Positions 1 through 10,870 of a stretch of 45,131 nucleotides of DNA are shown one piece after another. A program made the translations under genes and the position numbers. Origin of the DNA: Nanobdellota archaeon. GTDB lineage: Archaea > Nanobdellota > Nanobdellia > Woesearchaeales > GW2011-AR9. Each line of letters begins with the position of its first letter. The stretch's first letter is position 1. The stretch covers positions 1-45,131 of the forward strand of contig JAUSJN010000061.1 of assembly GCA_030647325.1 (NCBI GenBank), written 5' to 3'. The notes under the pieces are model-generated. The model worked only from the letters and a program-made list of their open reading frames with translations, ran no database searches and was not told the origin of the DNA.

Positions 1-69
1 AACAGCCCGTTCAGTAACATTAACTCCTATTCCAACTCTGTCTTCAATAGATAATGTATAGGTTGCCAT
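1..69 (-). CDS. N-terminal fragment of a minus-strand CDS (MATYTLSIEDRVGIGVNVTERAV...), runs off the window
   Basis: Open frame from ATG (rc of 67-69) to the window edge, directly downstream of rps12; too short to identify. Confidence 0.5.
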   Translation of the reverse strand, partial: MATYTLSIEDRVGIGVNVTERAV

Positions 70-71
70 GT

Positions 72-491
72 TTACCTTCTTGCTTTCTCTAACTTACCTT
101 TCAATAAGGCATCTAGACTTTGATCGTTAACTTTGATGACCTGCCATCTGATACAAGGCAAGTCTCCTTTGGAACGGCCCATTTTTCCGCCGATCTGCTC
201 TATGATCACTTCATCGTGTTCGTTGATGAGCTTCTGAGCGCCATCGCCGGGCATAAATGCGGTAATTTGTTTTCCATTCTTTACCAGCTGAACGCGAGCG
301 CACTTTCGCATACCTGAACAAGGCTGCTTAGCTTCAACCTGAATTTTTTCCAGAACGATCGCTTTTGCTTGTGAGGATCCTTCTAAGGGGTCTACTTTCT
401 TTCGTAATTTTGTACGTGAAACTAGCCTAAACTGTCTTCTTCGCTTCTGCAACTTCTTCCCTGCAGATAATCCGTTTGCTTTGTTTCCCAT
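72..491 (-). CDS. rps12: 30S ribosomal protein uS12
   Basis: Protein resembles archaeal S12 ([31 protein letters not shown]); canonical position after nusA in the archaeal rpo operon. Confidence 0.93.
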   Translation of the reverse strand: MGNKANGLSAGKKLQKRRRQFRLVSRTKLRKKVDPLEGSSQAKAIVLEKIQVEAKQPCSGMRKCARVQLVKNGKQITAFMPGDGAQKLINEHDEVIIEQIGGKMGRSKGDLPCIRWQVIKVNDQSLDALLKGKLEKARR

Positions 492-492
492 T

Positions 493-909
493 TTATACGA
501 CTTTTATTTGGTGAGGAAAGAACCGTTTTACGGCTCTATTTATAAGTTTTAAGTTCTTCCCCTGCCTTCCGATTAATAAACTTTTTGCTTTTTTATTAGT
601 CTCTTTGATAACTACGGTCTCCTGCTCTTCCGTTATAGACTCTATCCGCAGGGGATAGATGATATTTTTGATGAACTCAGCCACATTATCGCTGAATTCG
701 ATGATCCTTATCTTTCGCTGCAGTTCCTGCTGCAATCGCTTAATATTGCTGGCTCCTTTTCCGATAGCTTTTCCCAGCTCTCCTGATGCGACCACAAAAT
801 AGATGGTCCCTTCTTCATCAGTAAAGCAATCCTTTACCTTGGCTTTAGTTATCTTCTCCATCAGGAGAGATAAGCCCATCGTCTCTTGGTTAAGGATTAG
901 TCGTGTCAA
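493..909 (-). CDS. nusA: NusA-like KH-domain transcription/RNA-binding protein
   Basis: [15 protein letters not shown] and [18 protein letters not shown] are KH GxxG motifs; operon context. Confidence 0.88.
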   Translation of the reverse strand: MTRLILNQETMGLSLLMEKITKAKVKDCFTDEEGTIYFVVASGELGKAIGKGASNIKRLQQELQRKIRIIEFSDNVAEFIKNIIYPLRIESITEEQETVVIKETNKKAKSLLIGRQGKNLKLINRAVKRFFPHQIKVV

Positions 910-911
910 TT

Positions 912-1220
912 TTATTCAGTGGTTGCCAGCACGGCGATAAAGAAGCCTTTCTTGCAGAATAGACCTAACTCTTCATTGTTAAGGTTTAGTTCTATTACTG
1001 GAACTTTGACCAACTTAGCAAAAGTAACCAGATCTTCTTTAAGGTCCTCTGGGCAATTGCTGGCCAGGAATACTTTAGCTAAGCTTTTCGCCCGCAAGTG
1101 TTTCAAGACCCGTTCTTTTCCGATGATAACTTTACCGTCCTGAAGTTTTGCCTTCAGGTCTTTCATGTCTTTTTCAAGGTTTTCTGTAGCCATAATTGTC
1201 ATACTCCTTTGTGCTTTCAT
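912..1220 (-). CDS. rpl30e: 50S ribosomal protein L30e (L7Ae superfamily)
   Basis: 102-aa L7Ae-like ORF between rpoA'' and nusA, canonical archaeal order. Confidence 0.85.
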   Translation of the reverse strand: MKAQRSMTIMATENLEKDMKDLKAKLQDGKVIIGKERVLKHLRAKSLAKVFLASNCPEDLKEDLVTFAKLVKVPVIELNLNNEELGLFCKKGFFIAVLATTE

Positions 1221-2377
1221 TTCATCTTGGTCACTAACCCAGGCAATCCAGTTCCAACAGGAACTGGCTGGTTGATCATGACGTTTTCTACGACGGAGGT
1301 TAAGTAATCCACTTCTCCTTCCAAGGCCGCGTTAATCAAATGCTTGATCGGTGTCTCGAAGGATGCTCGGGCCAAGACGCTGGCTTTTTCTTTGACTACT
1401 CCGTATCGGGTCACTCCCTTCACTACACCGGTAGCACACATAATATCAGCTACCAGCATGATATGACGAACATCAATGTTTAGTCCTTGAGCTTCAATTA
1501 CTTTGAATACTTCGCGGATGATCGCTTCACGAGCAGCTTCTACACCTAATGTTTCGTAGATTTCATAAATGTCGTTGGTGGTAGTTCTTACTTCATCTAC
1601 TTCTGGAAGAGCTAAAATATCCTTGAGGTTTGTTCCGGAAGTCAGGACGATGTATTCTTCCCCTCGCTTGACCGGCAATACTTGTTTTATGCCTTTGGTC
1701 CCAGTGATCTTGAGCTCTTTGATTTTTTCTTTAAGATTGTAAAGGTCTTTGAGTTCCTGCGTCTTTCCAGTTTTGGCCAGAGTAAGATCATCATCACTGC
1801 TTTCCACGCTGAATCCTTTTGCTTTAGCCTTGATCACTTTGGCTAATTCTTTAGTTGATAAATCGTAATCTGCCAATAAGGTTTTGTTGAGAGTTACTTT
1901 AAGCACCTGATCGAAAATATTCAGAGAATATTCTGATGCTAGTTCGCCGAAGGTGGTCTCTTTGATCTTAGCTGCAAATTTTTTCAGCTTATCAATATCA
2001 TTATTGTACGGTTCTTTGAGGAAGATCTCCATCATCGGGGTCTTGATGTCTTTCCGGGCGTCAAAAATCTCAATGATACGAGGAAGACCAGTGGTAACGT
2101 TCATCTCTGAAACCCCTGCGAAGTGAAAAGTGTTCAAGGTCATCTGCGTACCTGGTTCGCCAATACTTTGCGCACTTACCAGACCGACACATTCACCTGG
2201 ATTAACTTTTGCGTTCTCGTGTGCGGTCACTACTGTTTCCATAACTTTGGTTAAGTCAGATTTAGAGATAGATGCAGGCAGTTGATCTTTCACTTCTTGT
2301 AATACGGAAGGAGAAAGTCTATCTGCGTATTCTTCAACAGTCTTTTCGTGGTCAGCTTTCATCTTAGTTCTCTCCAC
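1217..2377 (-). CDS. rpoA2: DNA-directed RNA polymerase subunit A''
   Basis: [32 protein letters not shown], the conserved beta'-type C-terminal motif. Confidence 0.97.
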   Translation of the reverse strand: MERTKMKADHEKTVEEYADRLSPSVLQEVKDQLPASISKSDLTKVMETVVTAHENAKVNPGECVGLVSAQSIGEPGTQMTLNTFHFAGVSEMNVTTGLPRIIEIFDARKDIKTPMMEIFLKEPYNNDIDKLKKFAAKIKETTFGELASEYSLNIFDQVLKVTLNKTLLADYDLSTKELAKVIKAKAKGFSVESSDDDLTLAKTGKTQELKDLYNLKEKIKELKITGTKGIKQVLPVKRGEEYIVLTSGTNLKDILALPEVDEVRTTTNDIYEIYETLGVEAAREAIIREVFKVIEAQGLNIDVRHIMLVADIMCATGVVKGVTRYGVVKEKASVLARASFETPIKHLINAALEGEVDYLTSVVENVMINQPVPVGTGLPGLVTKMK

Positions 2378-4937
2378 CTACGATTTGTTGGATGATCTCT
2401 TTGACATCAACAACGCCGTTCTTAGTCTTGGAAACGTCTAATCCGTCTTCTCCGTAGGAGAACTGCACTATTTTTCCGCTGGCATCTCGCACGGAACCAT
2501 CATACGCCACTTTAAGATCCTGCATGGCGTTAGACAATCTTCGGTAGAGGTAACCTGATTTAGGTGTTCTCAGAGCAGTATCCATAAGTGCGTCTCTTCC
2601 AGTCATCGCTCCGAAGAAAAACTCGCTCGGTGTCAAACCGCTCTTGAAATTATTCTTGATGAAACCGCGTGCTTTTGGGCTTAGATCTTTAGTTTTGAAA
2701 TAGGAAAGGGTCCTTCCTTTGAATCCTGATTCAATCCGCTTTCCCCGTAATGCTTGCTGACCTACAACCGCAGTCATCTGCGCGATGTTCAGTGGGTTTC
2801 CTCGGGATCCGCATTTAGCCATGGTCAGGGCAGAGCTATCCTTCGCTTGACGGATAGCGATATCCCCGCTTTTGTTCCTGGCCCGGTTAAGAGCTTCCAA
2901 GATGCGTAATTCTAAAGTTTCAGCTACGGTCCGACCGGGCAGCGCCTGTAATTTTCCTGCGTAAAATTCGTCGATAAGCTTCAAGGATTCATCTTCTGCT
3001 TTCTTGATGGCATTGCTGATCTCTATTTTTGTCTCTTCTAACAATTCAAGATCGCCTACGCCGATGGAGAATCCTCTCCGGGTAAGCACGACAATGCCTA
3101 ATTTGGAAATTTTACCAAGCAAATCAGCAGTGAAAGCTGGGCCGTATTTTCCGTAGACATTCCGAAGCATCAATCCGCTTTCCTGCCCTAGGTTAGATTT
3201 ATCCATCACTCCGGTTTTCAGGTTTCCATTCACGATCTTGACTTGGTTGCCGGCCTTGTCTTCCCCGAGGAAGTTGAAATCTTTCGGAAGTAAAACTGAA
3301 AAGACTTCTTTACCGTCGATCTTCTCTTTGTCAGGCAAAGAAGAAAGGTCTTCCACGCCGCAATTGTACAATAGATCAACCGCTTCATTTCGGGTAAGCA
3401 CTAATTCTTTGGTCAATAAGTAGTTGCCAGTGATCGCATCATGGATGCATCCTACCACGCTTAATCCATAACGCGGGCTGATGATCTGAGTTTCTACCAG
3501 CATCAAGATCCTTGCTTCAGCTCTTGCTTCTTCGTTCTGGGGAATATGGAAGTTCATCTCGTCCCCGTCGAAGTCAGCGTTATAAGGGTTACAGACGGCC
3601 GGGTTGAGGCGGAAGGTATTTCCTGGAAGCACTTTTACCAGATGGCACATCATGCTCATCCTATGTAGAGAAGGCTGCCTGTTGAATAAAGAGATATCTC
3701 CATCGATAAGATGTCTTTCAACAATAAATCCTTCCTCTAACTCTTCCAGAATCTCTTCTTTGGTTTCGTCGGTGATAGTCTTACGTCTTCCGTTCGGCTT
3801 AATGACATAATTAGCGCCAGGATATTTTTTTGGACCGTTTTCTACCAGTTTTTTCAAATGTTCCTTGTTCCATTCAGAAACACGTTCTGGAATAGTAAGC
3901 TGCATAGCGATACTTAAAGGGACCCCGACTTCGTTAAGACTGATCAATGGATCAGGACTGATGACGGTACGAGCAGAGAAATCTGTTCTTTTACCAGCCA
4001 GGTTATGCCTGATACGTCCTTCCTTGCTTTTGATCCTTTCAGAGAGAGTCTTTAATGGCTGTCCTCCACGATGTCGTGCTGGCGGAAGCTGTGCTACTTC
4101 ATTGTCGAAGAAGGTAGTGACGTGATATTGCAATAAGTCCCAGAGATCTTCGATAATAACTTCTGGCGCTCCGGCGTTGATGTTTTCAAACAAGCGCTGG
4201 TTGATCCTGACGATGTCGCCCAGTTTGTGAGTCAAGTCGTCTTCGCTTCGCTCACCGGACTCTAAAGTGATACTTGGCCTCATCGTTACCGGAGGGATCT
4301 GTAATACGGTAAGGATCATCCATTCTGGTCGGAAATTCTTATAGTCAAAGCCGAAGATCATGACATCTTCTTCAGATACTTTTTCTAATCGCGCGCGTAC
4401 TTCGATGGGGCTTAAACGAGCTTCTCCTTCGTAGAAGTTGTATGGTTTTTCAATCTTGATCTTTTCCTGCTTTGCATTGCAGTGCGGGCATTTGTCCTTA
4501 GCCTTGTATTTGCTGACAATCTCTTTTACTTTCCTGCGTCGGGTTTCCAGATCTTCAGTTTCGCCTTCTTTATTGAGGATGGCTACATATTTTTTGACTT
4601 TTTCTTCTGGGATCAGTACTCGACCGCAGGATTTACAAGTTGACCTTAGTAAATCAAGAATCTGACGTACAAATTTAATATGCACAACTGGACGAGCTAA
4701 TTCTATATACCCAAAGTGGCCAAGACTCTCTTTTAATTTTAATCCATCTGTCTTACAGATAAGTCCAGGATCAATTACTCCTAAGCGAAGGTCCATCAAA
4801 CCGCCATCGACGGGATATCCTTCCTTATCATACAATTCAGGAGTGACTATCTTTGCCGCGGCAGCTTCTACCATCATCTTCGGAGAGATAACTTCGAAAG
4901 AGATGCTGTCAATCTTCTTGTGGACTTCTGGATTCAT
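2364..4937 (-). CDS. rpoA1: DNA-directed RNA polymerase subunit A'
   Basis: [15 protein letters not shown] catalytic motif and [20 protein letters not shown]. Confidence 0.98.
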   Translation of the reverse strand: MNPEVHKKIDSISFEVISPKMMVEAAAAKIVTPELYDKEGYPVDGGLMDLRLGVIDPGLICKTDGLKLKESLGHFGYIELARPVVHIKFVRQILDLLRSTCKSCGRVLIPEEKVKKYVAILNKEGETEDLETRRRKVKEIVSKYKAKDKCPHCNAKQEKIKIEKPYNFYEGEARLSPIEVRARLEKVSEEDVMIFGFDYKNFRPEWMILTVLQIPPVTMRPSITLESGERSEDDLTHKLGDIVRINQRLFENINAGAPEVIIEDLWDLLQYHVTTFFDNEVAQLPPARHRGGQPLKTLSERIKSKEGRIRHNLAGKRTDFSARTVISPDPLISLNEVGVPLSIAMQLTIPERVSEWNKEHLKKLVENGPKKYPGANYVIKPNGRRKTITDETKEEILEELEEGFIVERHLIDGDISLFNRQPSLHRMSMMCHLVKVLPGNTFRLNPAVCNPYNADFDGDEMNFHIPQNEEARAEARILMLVETQIISPRYGLSVVGCIHDAITGNYLLTKELVLTRNEAVDLLYNCGVEDLSSLPDKEKIDGKEVFSVLLPKDFNFLGEDKAGNQVKIVNGNLKTGVMDKSNLGQESGLMLRNVYGKYGPAFTADLLGKISKLGIVVLTRRGFSIGVGDLELLEETKIEISNAIKKAEDESLKLIDEFYAGKLQALPGRTVAETLELRILEALNRARNKSGDIAIRQAKDSSALTMAKCGSRGNPLNIAQMTAVVGQQALRGKRIESGFKGRTLSYFKTKDLSPKARGFIKNNFKSGLTPSEFFFGAMTGRDALMDTALRTPKSGYLYRRLSNAMQDLKVAYDGSVRDASGKIVQFSYGEDGLDVSKTKNGVVDVKEIIQQIVGGEN

Positions 4938-4975
4938 TTTTTGGCCTTTGTTTTTTTATTGTTATTATTTATTTT

Positions 4976-6778
4976 TTAGTATTTGCTCTTTAAGTGCAAC
5001 CTAGGGTAAATGCCTAAGGTCCTGATCTCGTCAAGCAACAATTTGAACGCATAGCTCATCTCTATATGGGACATCTCGGAATTTTCTCCATAAAGAGGGG
5101 ATACGGCTCTTCCTTTGCGAGCGTCGTAGTATCCCATCAATCCTGATTTTTCACAGACGGGAATAACAACCTTGTCAGAGTCGAATCTTTCTTTGAGCAG
5201 CAAACTTGCTCCGTGAGCGATGAAAGTATCCTTCTCCATCTCTCCCAGCCGCAGTCCTCCTTCTTTAGCCTTACCCTCGGTAGGCTGCCTGGTCAATAAC
5301 TGGATCGGACCTCGCGCACGGGCCTGCATCTTGTTGGCAACCATGTGCCGTAAGCGTAAGTAGTACATGTTTCCGACGAAAATTCTAGCCATCATTTTCT
5401 TACCGGTCCTTCCGTCGTAAAATACTTCTGTTCCGTCTTCTTGGAATCCTAAACCTGATAACTGTTTTCGCAAGTCTTCTTCTTTTTCTGCTTCAAAGAG
5501 GGTGCCATCAACATATCTTCCCGCCAATGCGCCTACTTTTCCACCTACTAGTTCTATCAAATGTGATACGGTCATCCTTGAGGAAACCCCGTGCGGAGTA
5601 AAGATCAGATCAGGAGTGATCCCACTTTCTGAGAAAGGAAGATCCTGTGGAGGTACTAAGATACCAACTACTCCTTTCTGACCGTGCCGGCTGGTGAACT
5701 TATCTCCAATCTCAGGGATGCGTTCATCGCGCAAGCGAACTTGCACTAATTTGTTCCCTTCTTCGTTTTCAGTAAGCACCACAAAATCAGCGACTCCTTT
5801 TTCTCCATGTTTCAGGTTGATGGAGCTTTCACGCCGGGTTGCTGCAGCCAGGTTGTATTCGTCCATGCTGCTCAAGAATCGCGGAGGACTAGTTTTACCG
5901 ATAACAACATCCCCTTCATTTACTTTAGCCTCGGGGTATAAAATCCCATCGCTTTCCAAGAAGCGGTAATCATGTTCACTACGATATCCTTTGACCTCTT
6001 TGTCAGGGATGGAAACTTCGTCGATCAGTCCTCCAGAGTAGCGTAGTTCTTGTGTTTCTACCGGTCTGAAATAAGTACTTCGTGATAATCCCCGTTCTAC
6101 GGAAGCTTTGCCTAAGATGACTCCGTCTTCCATGTTGTATCCATCATAACTCATCACCGCGACAATCATGTTCTGTCCTGAGGGGTGCTGGCTATATTCA
6201 GTAATATCGTGAATCTTAGTCTTGACAATAGGGAATTGAGGATAGTGCAGCAAGTTGGAATCCATATCCATACGCAAGTGGAAGTTCGCAGCATAGAACC
6301 CTAAGGCCTGCTTTTGGTTCTTGCTTCCGATGATCAGACGAGATGATTGGTTGTAATTTCCGAACGGAACCAGTGAAGTGGTGATCCCGCAGATGGAACC
6401 TGGAGAGATTTCCATGTGCGTATATTCAGGGCTAAGCTCTTCTTCGGAAGAAGCGACCAGCGCATTCTCTTCTTCTGCAGCGTCAAGATATTCTATGACT
6501 CCCTGCCTGATTAAGTCATGCCAGGTGATCTCTCCTTCCTCTAACTGCTTAAGATGTTTCTCAGAAAGCAGGGGCTTTCCTTCTTTGATGATTATTAAAG
6601 GACGGTGCGCTCTTCCTTCATCAGAGTGAAGGTGAACTTCCTGTGCCGCCAGATCATGATAGATGCTGATGTCTTCAGAGATCGATCCTTTGCGCCGAAG
6701 ATCTTTTACTTCGCCTACAAAGTGACTAGGATTATCTACGGTCCCGACGTATTTTGAGTTAAGGTATATGTCTGTCAT
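4976..6778 (-). CDS. rpoB1: DNA-directed RNA polymerase subunit B' (C-terminal half of B)
   Basis: GDKFTSRHGQKGVVG; YNMEDGVILGKASVERGL; RHMVANKMQARARGP. Confidence 0.97.
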   Translation of the reverse strand: MTDIYLNSKYVGTVDNPSHFVGEVKDLRRKGSISEDISIYHDLAAQEVHLHSDEGRAHRPLIIIKEGKPLLSEKHLKQLEEGEITWHDLIRQGVIEYLDAAEEENALVASSEEELSPEYTHMEISPGSICGITTSLVPFGNYNQSSRLIIGSKNQKQALGFYAANFHLRMDMDSNLLHYPQFPIVKTKIHDITEYSQHPSGQNMIVAVMSYDGYNMEDGVILGKASVERGLSRSTYFRPVETQELRYSGGLIDEVSIPDKEVKGYRSEHDYRFLESDGILYPEAKVNEGDVVIGKTSPPRFLSSMDEYNLAAATRRESSINLKHGEKGVADFVVLTENEEGNKLVQVRLRDERIPEIGDKFTSRHGQKGVVGILVPPQDLPFSESGITPDLIFTPHGVSSRMTVSHLIELVGGKVGALAGRYVDGTLFEAEKEEDLRKQLSGLGFQEDGTEVFYDGRTGKKMMARIFVGNMYYLRLRHMVANKMQARARGPIQLLTRQPTEGKAKEGGLRLGEMEKDTFIAHGASLLLKERFDSDKVVIPVCEKSGLMGYYDARKGRAVSPLYGENSEMSHIEMSYAFKLLLDEIRTLGIYPRLHLKSKY

Positions 6779-6779
6779 T

Positions 6780-8258
6780 TTATCTCGCTTCCTGTAGTCC
6801 GATCATTTTTATTTTTTCTAACAATTCATTTTCATCCCGGTTTTGAGTGATGGAACAGAGCATCGCTAAGTTTTTTCTCAACCCAATGTTAGTACCTTCC
6901 GGAGTCTCGATGGGACATAATCTTCCTAAGTGAGTACAATGCAGGGCTCGTGCGTCGAAGTTTTCCTGCGAGGTGGAAAGAGGGCTTACTACTCTTTGCA
7001 GATGCGAGATCATGTCTAGATAATTAGTCCTGCTCATCCTCTGGGAAATTCCCTGCCTTCCGCCTACCCATTCCCCGGTAGCCATGGAGGAATAAAGCCT
7101 GGAAGTCAACAATTTTCCACGGATGATCACTCTGATGGAAGGTAATTTCCCTCTCTTGATGATTCTCTGGAAATTGTACAGGATATCTCCTACTAAGATC
7201 TTGAAGTTGACCCTGAATAAATCGATAAGCAGATCCCCGCTCAGGCGCAGGCGCTTGTTCATGTAGTGATCTTTATCGTCGGCAGACCTGATCCCATTGC
7301 TGACGTCAATGAATTTCTTGAGCATCTTACAAAGGTTCAATGCCTTGGAGCGCATAGCTGGAGGTTCCATCCCTACATTTGGCAAAAGATATTTGTTAAG
7401 TAATTCCTTGGTCCTTTCCATGCGGATCTCTTTTGGCTGCGCGACCCCTATTCTTTTAGCGATATAGTCGATGGCATCTTCTTGAGTTTTAATCTCGACG
7501 AATTCAAACAAGTTCAAGATCACTTCCTCATAGTTCTTTTCCGAGGAGATGGCTTTCATGATCTCTTCGTCTTTCACTAAGCCTAAGGCCTTGAGGATGA
7601 TCACTATCGGCATAGTCTTAACTCTGGTGAAGGTTAAGTAATATAATCCATCTTTCTTCCGCTCAAAGGTGTGCGGTATCTTATATGATCCTTTGCTGGC
7701 GAAATATCTTCCGGAATATCCGCCGGCATCTTCTTCGACGATAAAATTATTTCCGGCCAAATCTTCGACGGTGACAATGACTTTTTCCGTCCCGTTGATG
7801 ATGAAGTACCCTCCTGGGTCAGTGGCGTCTTCTCCACGTTTGATCAGTTCCTCCCTGCTTAGGCCGTGAAGGTGGCAATATTTACTGCGAAGCATGATGG
7901 GGATCTTACCTACTTCGGTGACAAAATTCTCTCTTTGCACATCATTGACATAGGTGCTGACCTCTAGATTGATAGGAGCAGAATAAGAAATCTTCCGCAG
8001 GCGCGCTTCTATAGGATAAATTGGCCTTTTACTGCCGTCAGCTTCAGTTATCTCTGGTTTTCCGACGGTGATGCGGCCAAAGCGAATCTTGAATTTTTCA
8101 ATATTATGCGGGATGATGGCAGGTTCTGCTTCTTTATTCTCTTCGATGACTTCCTGTAATCCTTTTTCGATGAGGATATTAAATGATTGGATATTGCTCT
8201 CTACGAATTTCTTCTCTTCAAAATATTTTTTTATAAGAATTGATCCGTCCATTTTCAC
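6780..8258 (-). CDS. rpoB2: DNA-directed RNA polymerase subunit B'' (N-terminal half of B)
   Basis: RALHCTHLGRLCPIETPEGTNIGLRKNLA; adjacent to rpoB'. Confidence 0.97.
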   Translation of the reverse strand: MKMDGSILIKKYFEEKKFVESNIQSFNILIEKGLQEVIEENKEAEPAIIPHNIEKFKIRFGRITVGKPEITEADGSKRPIYPIEARLRKISYSAPINLEVSTYVNDVQRENFVTEVGKIPIMLRSKYCHLHGLSREELIKRGEDATDPGGYFIINGTEKVIVTVEDLAGNNFIVEEDAGGYSGRYFASKGSYKIPHTFERKKDGLYYLTFTRVKTMPIVIILKALGLVKDEEIMKAISSEKNYEEVILNLFEFVEIKTQEDAIDYIAKRIGVAQPKEIRMERTKELLNKYLLPNVGMEPPAMRSKALNLCKMLKKFIDVSNGIRSADDKDHYMNKRLRLSGDLLIDLFRVNFKILVGDILYNFQRIIKRGKLPSIRVIIRGKLLTSRLYSSMATGEWVGGRQGISQRMSRTNYLDMISHLQRVVSPLSTSQENFDARALHCTHLGRLCPIETPEGTNIGLRKNLAMLCSITQNRDENELLEKIKMIGLQEAR

Positions 8259-8512
8259 TCTTCAACGACCTCACGATAATATACGCTTTTGCCGGCAGTT
8301 TTGCTCTCTCGTTCTATTCTGACGATATCTCCTGCTTTAGCGCTTAAATGCTTGATCGCAGGGTCGTGCTCTATAATTTTAGGCAGATCTTTTGGAGTAA
8401 TATAGTATTTCTGAAGAAGGCTTTCTTTTTCTGTGTCAGCTACTTTGCTATGCTTGCAGACAAGTTGATGAGTGGTAACGTTAAAGCTCATTTTTGTATA
8501 TTTTGCCCCCAT
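8255..8512 (-). CDS. rpoH: DNA-directed RNA polymerase subunit H
   Basis: 85-aa ORF with YYITPKDLPKI and DPAIKHLSAKAGDIVRIER, typical of RpoH; operon head. Confidence 0.93.
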   Translation of the reverse strand: MGAKYTKMSFNVTTHQLVCKHSKVADTEKESLLQKYYITPKDLPKIIEHDPAIKHLSAKAGDIVRIERESKTAGKSVYYREVVEE

Positions 8513-8536
8513 GTTTTTGACTGATTTGATAATAAG

Positions 8537-8629
8537 CGGGCCGGAGGGGATTTGGACCCCCGACCTCCTGATCTCTTCACTTTTACTGGTGTAAAAGTCA
8601 AGCGCTCCACCAAGCTAAGCTACCGGCCC
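8537..8629 (-). tRNA. tRNA-Lys(UUU) with a 19-nt intron (8573-8591) between positions 37 and 38
   Basis: rc folds: acceptor GGGCCGG/CCGGCCC, anticodon stem CTTGA/TCAGG, loop CTTTTA^A after intron removal, T-arm GGGGGTCCAAATCCCC. Confidence 0.92.
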
Positions 8630-8632
8630 ATA

Positions 8633-8768
8633 CGCCCTGGCCGGGATTTTCGTTGATTGTGAATTCATCTCCAACCATTTTTGAACCCGGGTCGAAGCCT
8701 TGCTGCGCAGATTTCCAGTCGAATTCTGACCGACAGGGCTTCATGCTAGGCCACTACACCACCAGGGC
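8633..8768 (-). tRNA. tRNA-Asp(GUC) with two introns: anticodon loop (8701-8730, 30 nt) and T-loop (8647-8679, 33 nt)
   Basis: rc: GCCCTGG...AAGCC-CTGTCG[30]A-GGCTT...CCCGGG-TTCAAA[33]T-CCCGG-CCAGGGC; removal gives a 73-nt cloverleaf. Confidence 0.9.
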
Positions 8769-8933
8769 AGCAGCAACAGCATTCCTTCTACAAATCATTC
8801 GTTTTAGAGAGTGAGGTGTAGAGAATCTGCTGCCATTTTTTAGCTAAAACAGTGGGTTGTTTATAAAGGTTTCTGTTTTTGACTTATTTTTAGTAGTTAC
8901 AAATTGATAGAAGTGTAGATAGAAGTTGATGGA

Positions 8934-8948
8934 AAAGTCCCCCCTCCC
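8934..8948. repeat. Distal attachment repeat of integrated element 1 (AAAGTCCCCCCTCCC)
   Basis: Identical to 15035-15049, which contains the 3' end of tRNA-Tyr. Confidence 0.85.
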
Positions 8949-9016
8949 AGTCTGTTAGTAAAGGTATAAGACCCTAACAATTCTCAAATCGTTATAGTTT
9001 ATTTTATTGTACGAGA

Positions 9017-9478
9017 TTATTTAAAGCTTTTGTTACACAGCTCTTGAAGGAAACTTTTTAGTTCTTCCTGCACAATTTTTCTTATCTTAGATGCTTCTTG
9101 TTCTTCTTTTCTTTTAATTTCCTCTTGTCTTGAGATGTCAGCAGTAAACTCATATATTCCGCTTGCAGTCATACTATTTTGAAGAAGCCCAGTTCTGCTT
9201 AATTCCCGTTGGACAGCGGATTTGAGTTCTCGGTTGCGCAATGCTTCTTCTATTTCTTCTGGCAACTTGCCTTTTTTGCTTATCTGTAATAATTTCTTTA
9301 CGAATTTCTTATCTTCATATTTACGGCTCTGGAACTCCCTATCATAAGATTTTTTCCTTTCCTTGAAGCAGGGCTTACAAAATTCTTTTTTTCTGCCTCT
9401 TATTGCTAGGGTCAATTCGGTGCTGCACTTCTTGCAACGGTACTCTGACTCTTTTACTTTGCCTTTCTTTTGCTCCAT
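9017..9478 (-). CDS. Hypothetical zinc-ribbon protein
   Basis: CKKC...CKPC paired-cysteine motif at the N-terminus, charged helical remainder. Confidence 0.6.
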   Translation of the reverse strand: MEQKKGKVKESEYRCKKCSTELTLAIRGRKKEFCKPCFKERKKSYDREFQSRKYEDKKFVKKLLQISKKGKLPEEIEEALRNRELKSAVQRELSRTGLLQNSMTASGIYEFTADISRQEEIKRKEEQEASKIRKIVQEELKSFLQELCNKSFK

Positions 9479-9589
9479 TTTATGTTAAGTGTTATAACTT
9501 GTTATAAACATTTCTATTTATTACGATAAAATACGAGTAATTTTTTGTCTTGTCAAAATTGATAAATTACGAGGATTACAATCTATTCT

Positions 9590-9712
9590 ATGAGATACAA
9601 AACAATCGCAATAAAGCCGGAATTGAAACAAAGTTTGGACAGCCGGAAACTCTGTCCTACTGAAACATACGACCATCTCATTAGGAGACTCCTTGGAAAT
9701 GATTCCCAATAA
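9590..9712 (+). CDS. Small ribbon-helix-helix/VapB-like protein (MRYKTIAIKPELKQSLDSRKLCPTETYDHLIRRLLGNDSQ)
   Basis: Open frame of 41 codons; 'ETYDHLIRRLL' resembles archaeal antitoxin-type RHH proteins. Confidence 0.55.
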   Translation: MRYKTIAIKPELKQSLDSRKLCPTETYDHLIRRLLGNDSQ

Positions 9713-9821
9713 GTTCCTTGAGATTATGGATAAGAAGCTATCGAGGTATCCGTCCTGGCTGGCGGAAGAACTGCGGCTGGAAATTCTTGACGAATATAGG
9801 AGGATGAACAATGGCCAATAG
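9699..9821 (+). CDS. Small charged protein (MIPNKFLEIMDKKLSRYPSWLAEELRLEILDEYRRMNNGQ)
   Basis: Open frame overlapping the ORFs on both sides; translational coupling layout. Confidence 0.45.
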   Translation: MIPNKFLEIMDKKLSRYPSWLAEELRLEILDEYRRMNNGQ

Positions 9822-9933
9822 GGAACTTTTTATCAGGCTTCTTGACAAGATGCTCAGGAAAATACCGAAGCGATACCGAGCAGAAATCAGAAAGGATATG
9901 ATCGAAAAGTATGACAAGCAACATGGTAATTAG
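9811..9933 (+). CDS. Small charged protein (MANRELFIRLLDKMLRKIPKRYRAEIRKDMIEKYDKQHGN)
   Basis: Open frame overlapping its neighbours; similar pattern to the preceding ORF. Confidence 0.45.
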   Translation: MANRELFIRLLDKMLRKIPKRYRAEIRKDMIEKYDKQHGN

Positions 9934-10870
9934 AAGATACCGATGCTGTACTACATGCGGCAGGACAAAAAGAACCACAACTAAAAGAGAACATTTTATT
10001 TGTCGTTCTTGTCGGGGTTTCACTAGATTTATTGCTGACAAAATATCAGGAGTTGAGAAATTCCCGTTTACGTTGGGGGAAAAGCACTTAGCCATAATCA
10101 TCTGTCTTAAGGAAGAAGCTCTTTCAGCAAAGAAGATTTCTGAGCGGACAATAATCCCTTTGGCAACTGTTTATAGATTAATTTCTCAGTTATTATATGG
10201 GGGATTTATTGGGCAAGCAGGACTGATTTATGAGCTTAAAGAAAAAACAAGAATTATTTTTATCAAATTAGAGGAGTGGGATTTAGAATGGTTGTTTTTG
10301 AGAAAGAAAGAAGGAGATCCGAGGAAAATGAGATTCCACGCTATACAAGGTGAATTTGTAGTTAGCAATCCCCCTAATGATTTTGAGAAGTACTTGCTGA
10401 GAGTATTTAGATTACCTTTCTCTGCTGAAATATTCTGTGTTGGTAGAAATAAGAATCCTACTGGTCTAAAATTTCGTGTTCTCGATTGTAGTGTTGTTAT
10501 GTCTTCACCAACATCAATTTCTGTTACTTTTCCATATATTTGGGTTAATGAAGTGGGAGAGAGTATGGTTGCGCAAGGGTATTGTAAACTTAGTTTATTG
10601 ATAGATGCCCTCGGTACGAAGCTTGAGGAGATTTTTCCTGGACTAAAGATAGATTGTTTTAATCCCTTTAATCTAACCTACCAAGAAATAGCCATTACAG
10701 ACAGTAAATATGCCAAAAGATATTATGAAGAACATGGCTCTCATCTGAAAGAAGAAAAGCTCAAGACGGATAAATCTGAATCATTTGAGACTGAAACTAC
10801 TCAATATAGAACTGCCGCAGAAGATATTGTTGAAGGCATAAGGAGAGAGAAAGCTGAAGATGAACAGTGA
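9911..10870 (+). CDS. Zinc-ribbon plus winged-helix DNA-binding protein
   Basis: CCTTCGR...FICRSC zinc ribbon followed by LSAKKISERTIIPLATVYRLISQL HTH. Confidence 0.65.
   Translation: MTSNMVIRRYRCCTTCGRTKRTTTKREHFICRSCRGFTRFIADKISGVEKFPFTLGEKHLAIIICLKEEALSAKKISERTIIPLATVYRLISQLLYGGFIGQAGLIYELKEKTRIIFIKLEEWDLEWLFLRKKEGDPRKMRFHAIQGEFVVSNPPNDFEKYLLRVFRLPFSAEIFCVGRNKNPTGLKFRVLDCSVVMSSPTSISVTFPYIWVNEVGESMVAQGYCKLSLLIDALGTKLEEIFPGLKIDCFNPFNLTYQEIAITDSKYAKRYYEEHGSHLKEEKLKTDKSESFETETTQYRTAAEDIVEGIRREKAEDEQ

Noticed and set aside
1-69. Start of ribosomal protein S7, expected after rps12
   Set aside because: The visible 23 residues do not resemble the archaeal S7 N-terminus; left unidentified
2364-8258. 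Many plus-strand ORFs of 60-90 aa within the rpo operon
   Set aside because: Antisense shadows of strongly conserved RNA polymerase genes
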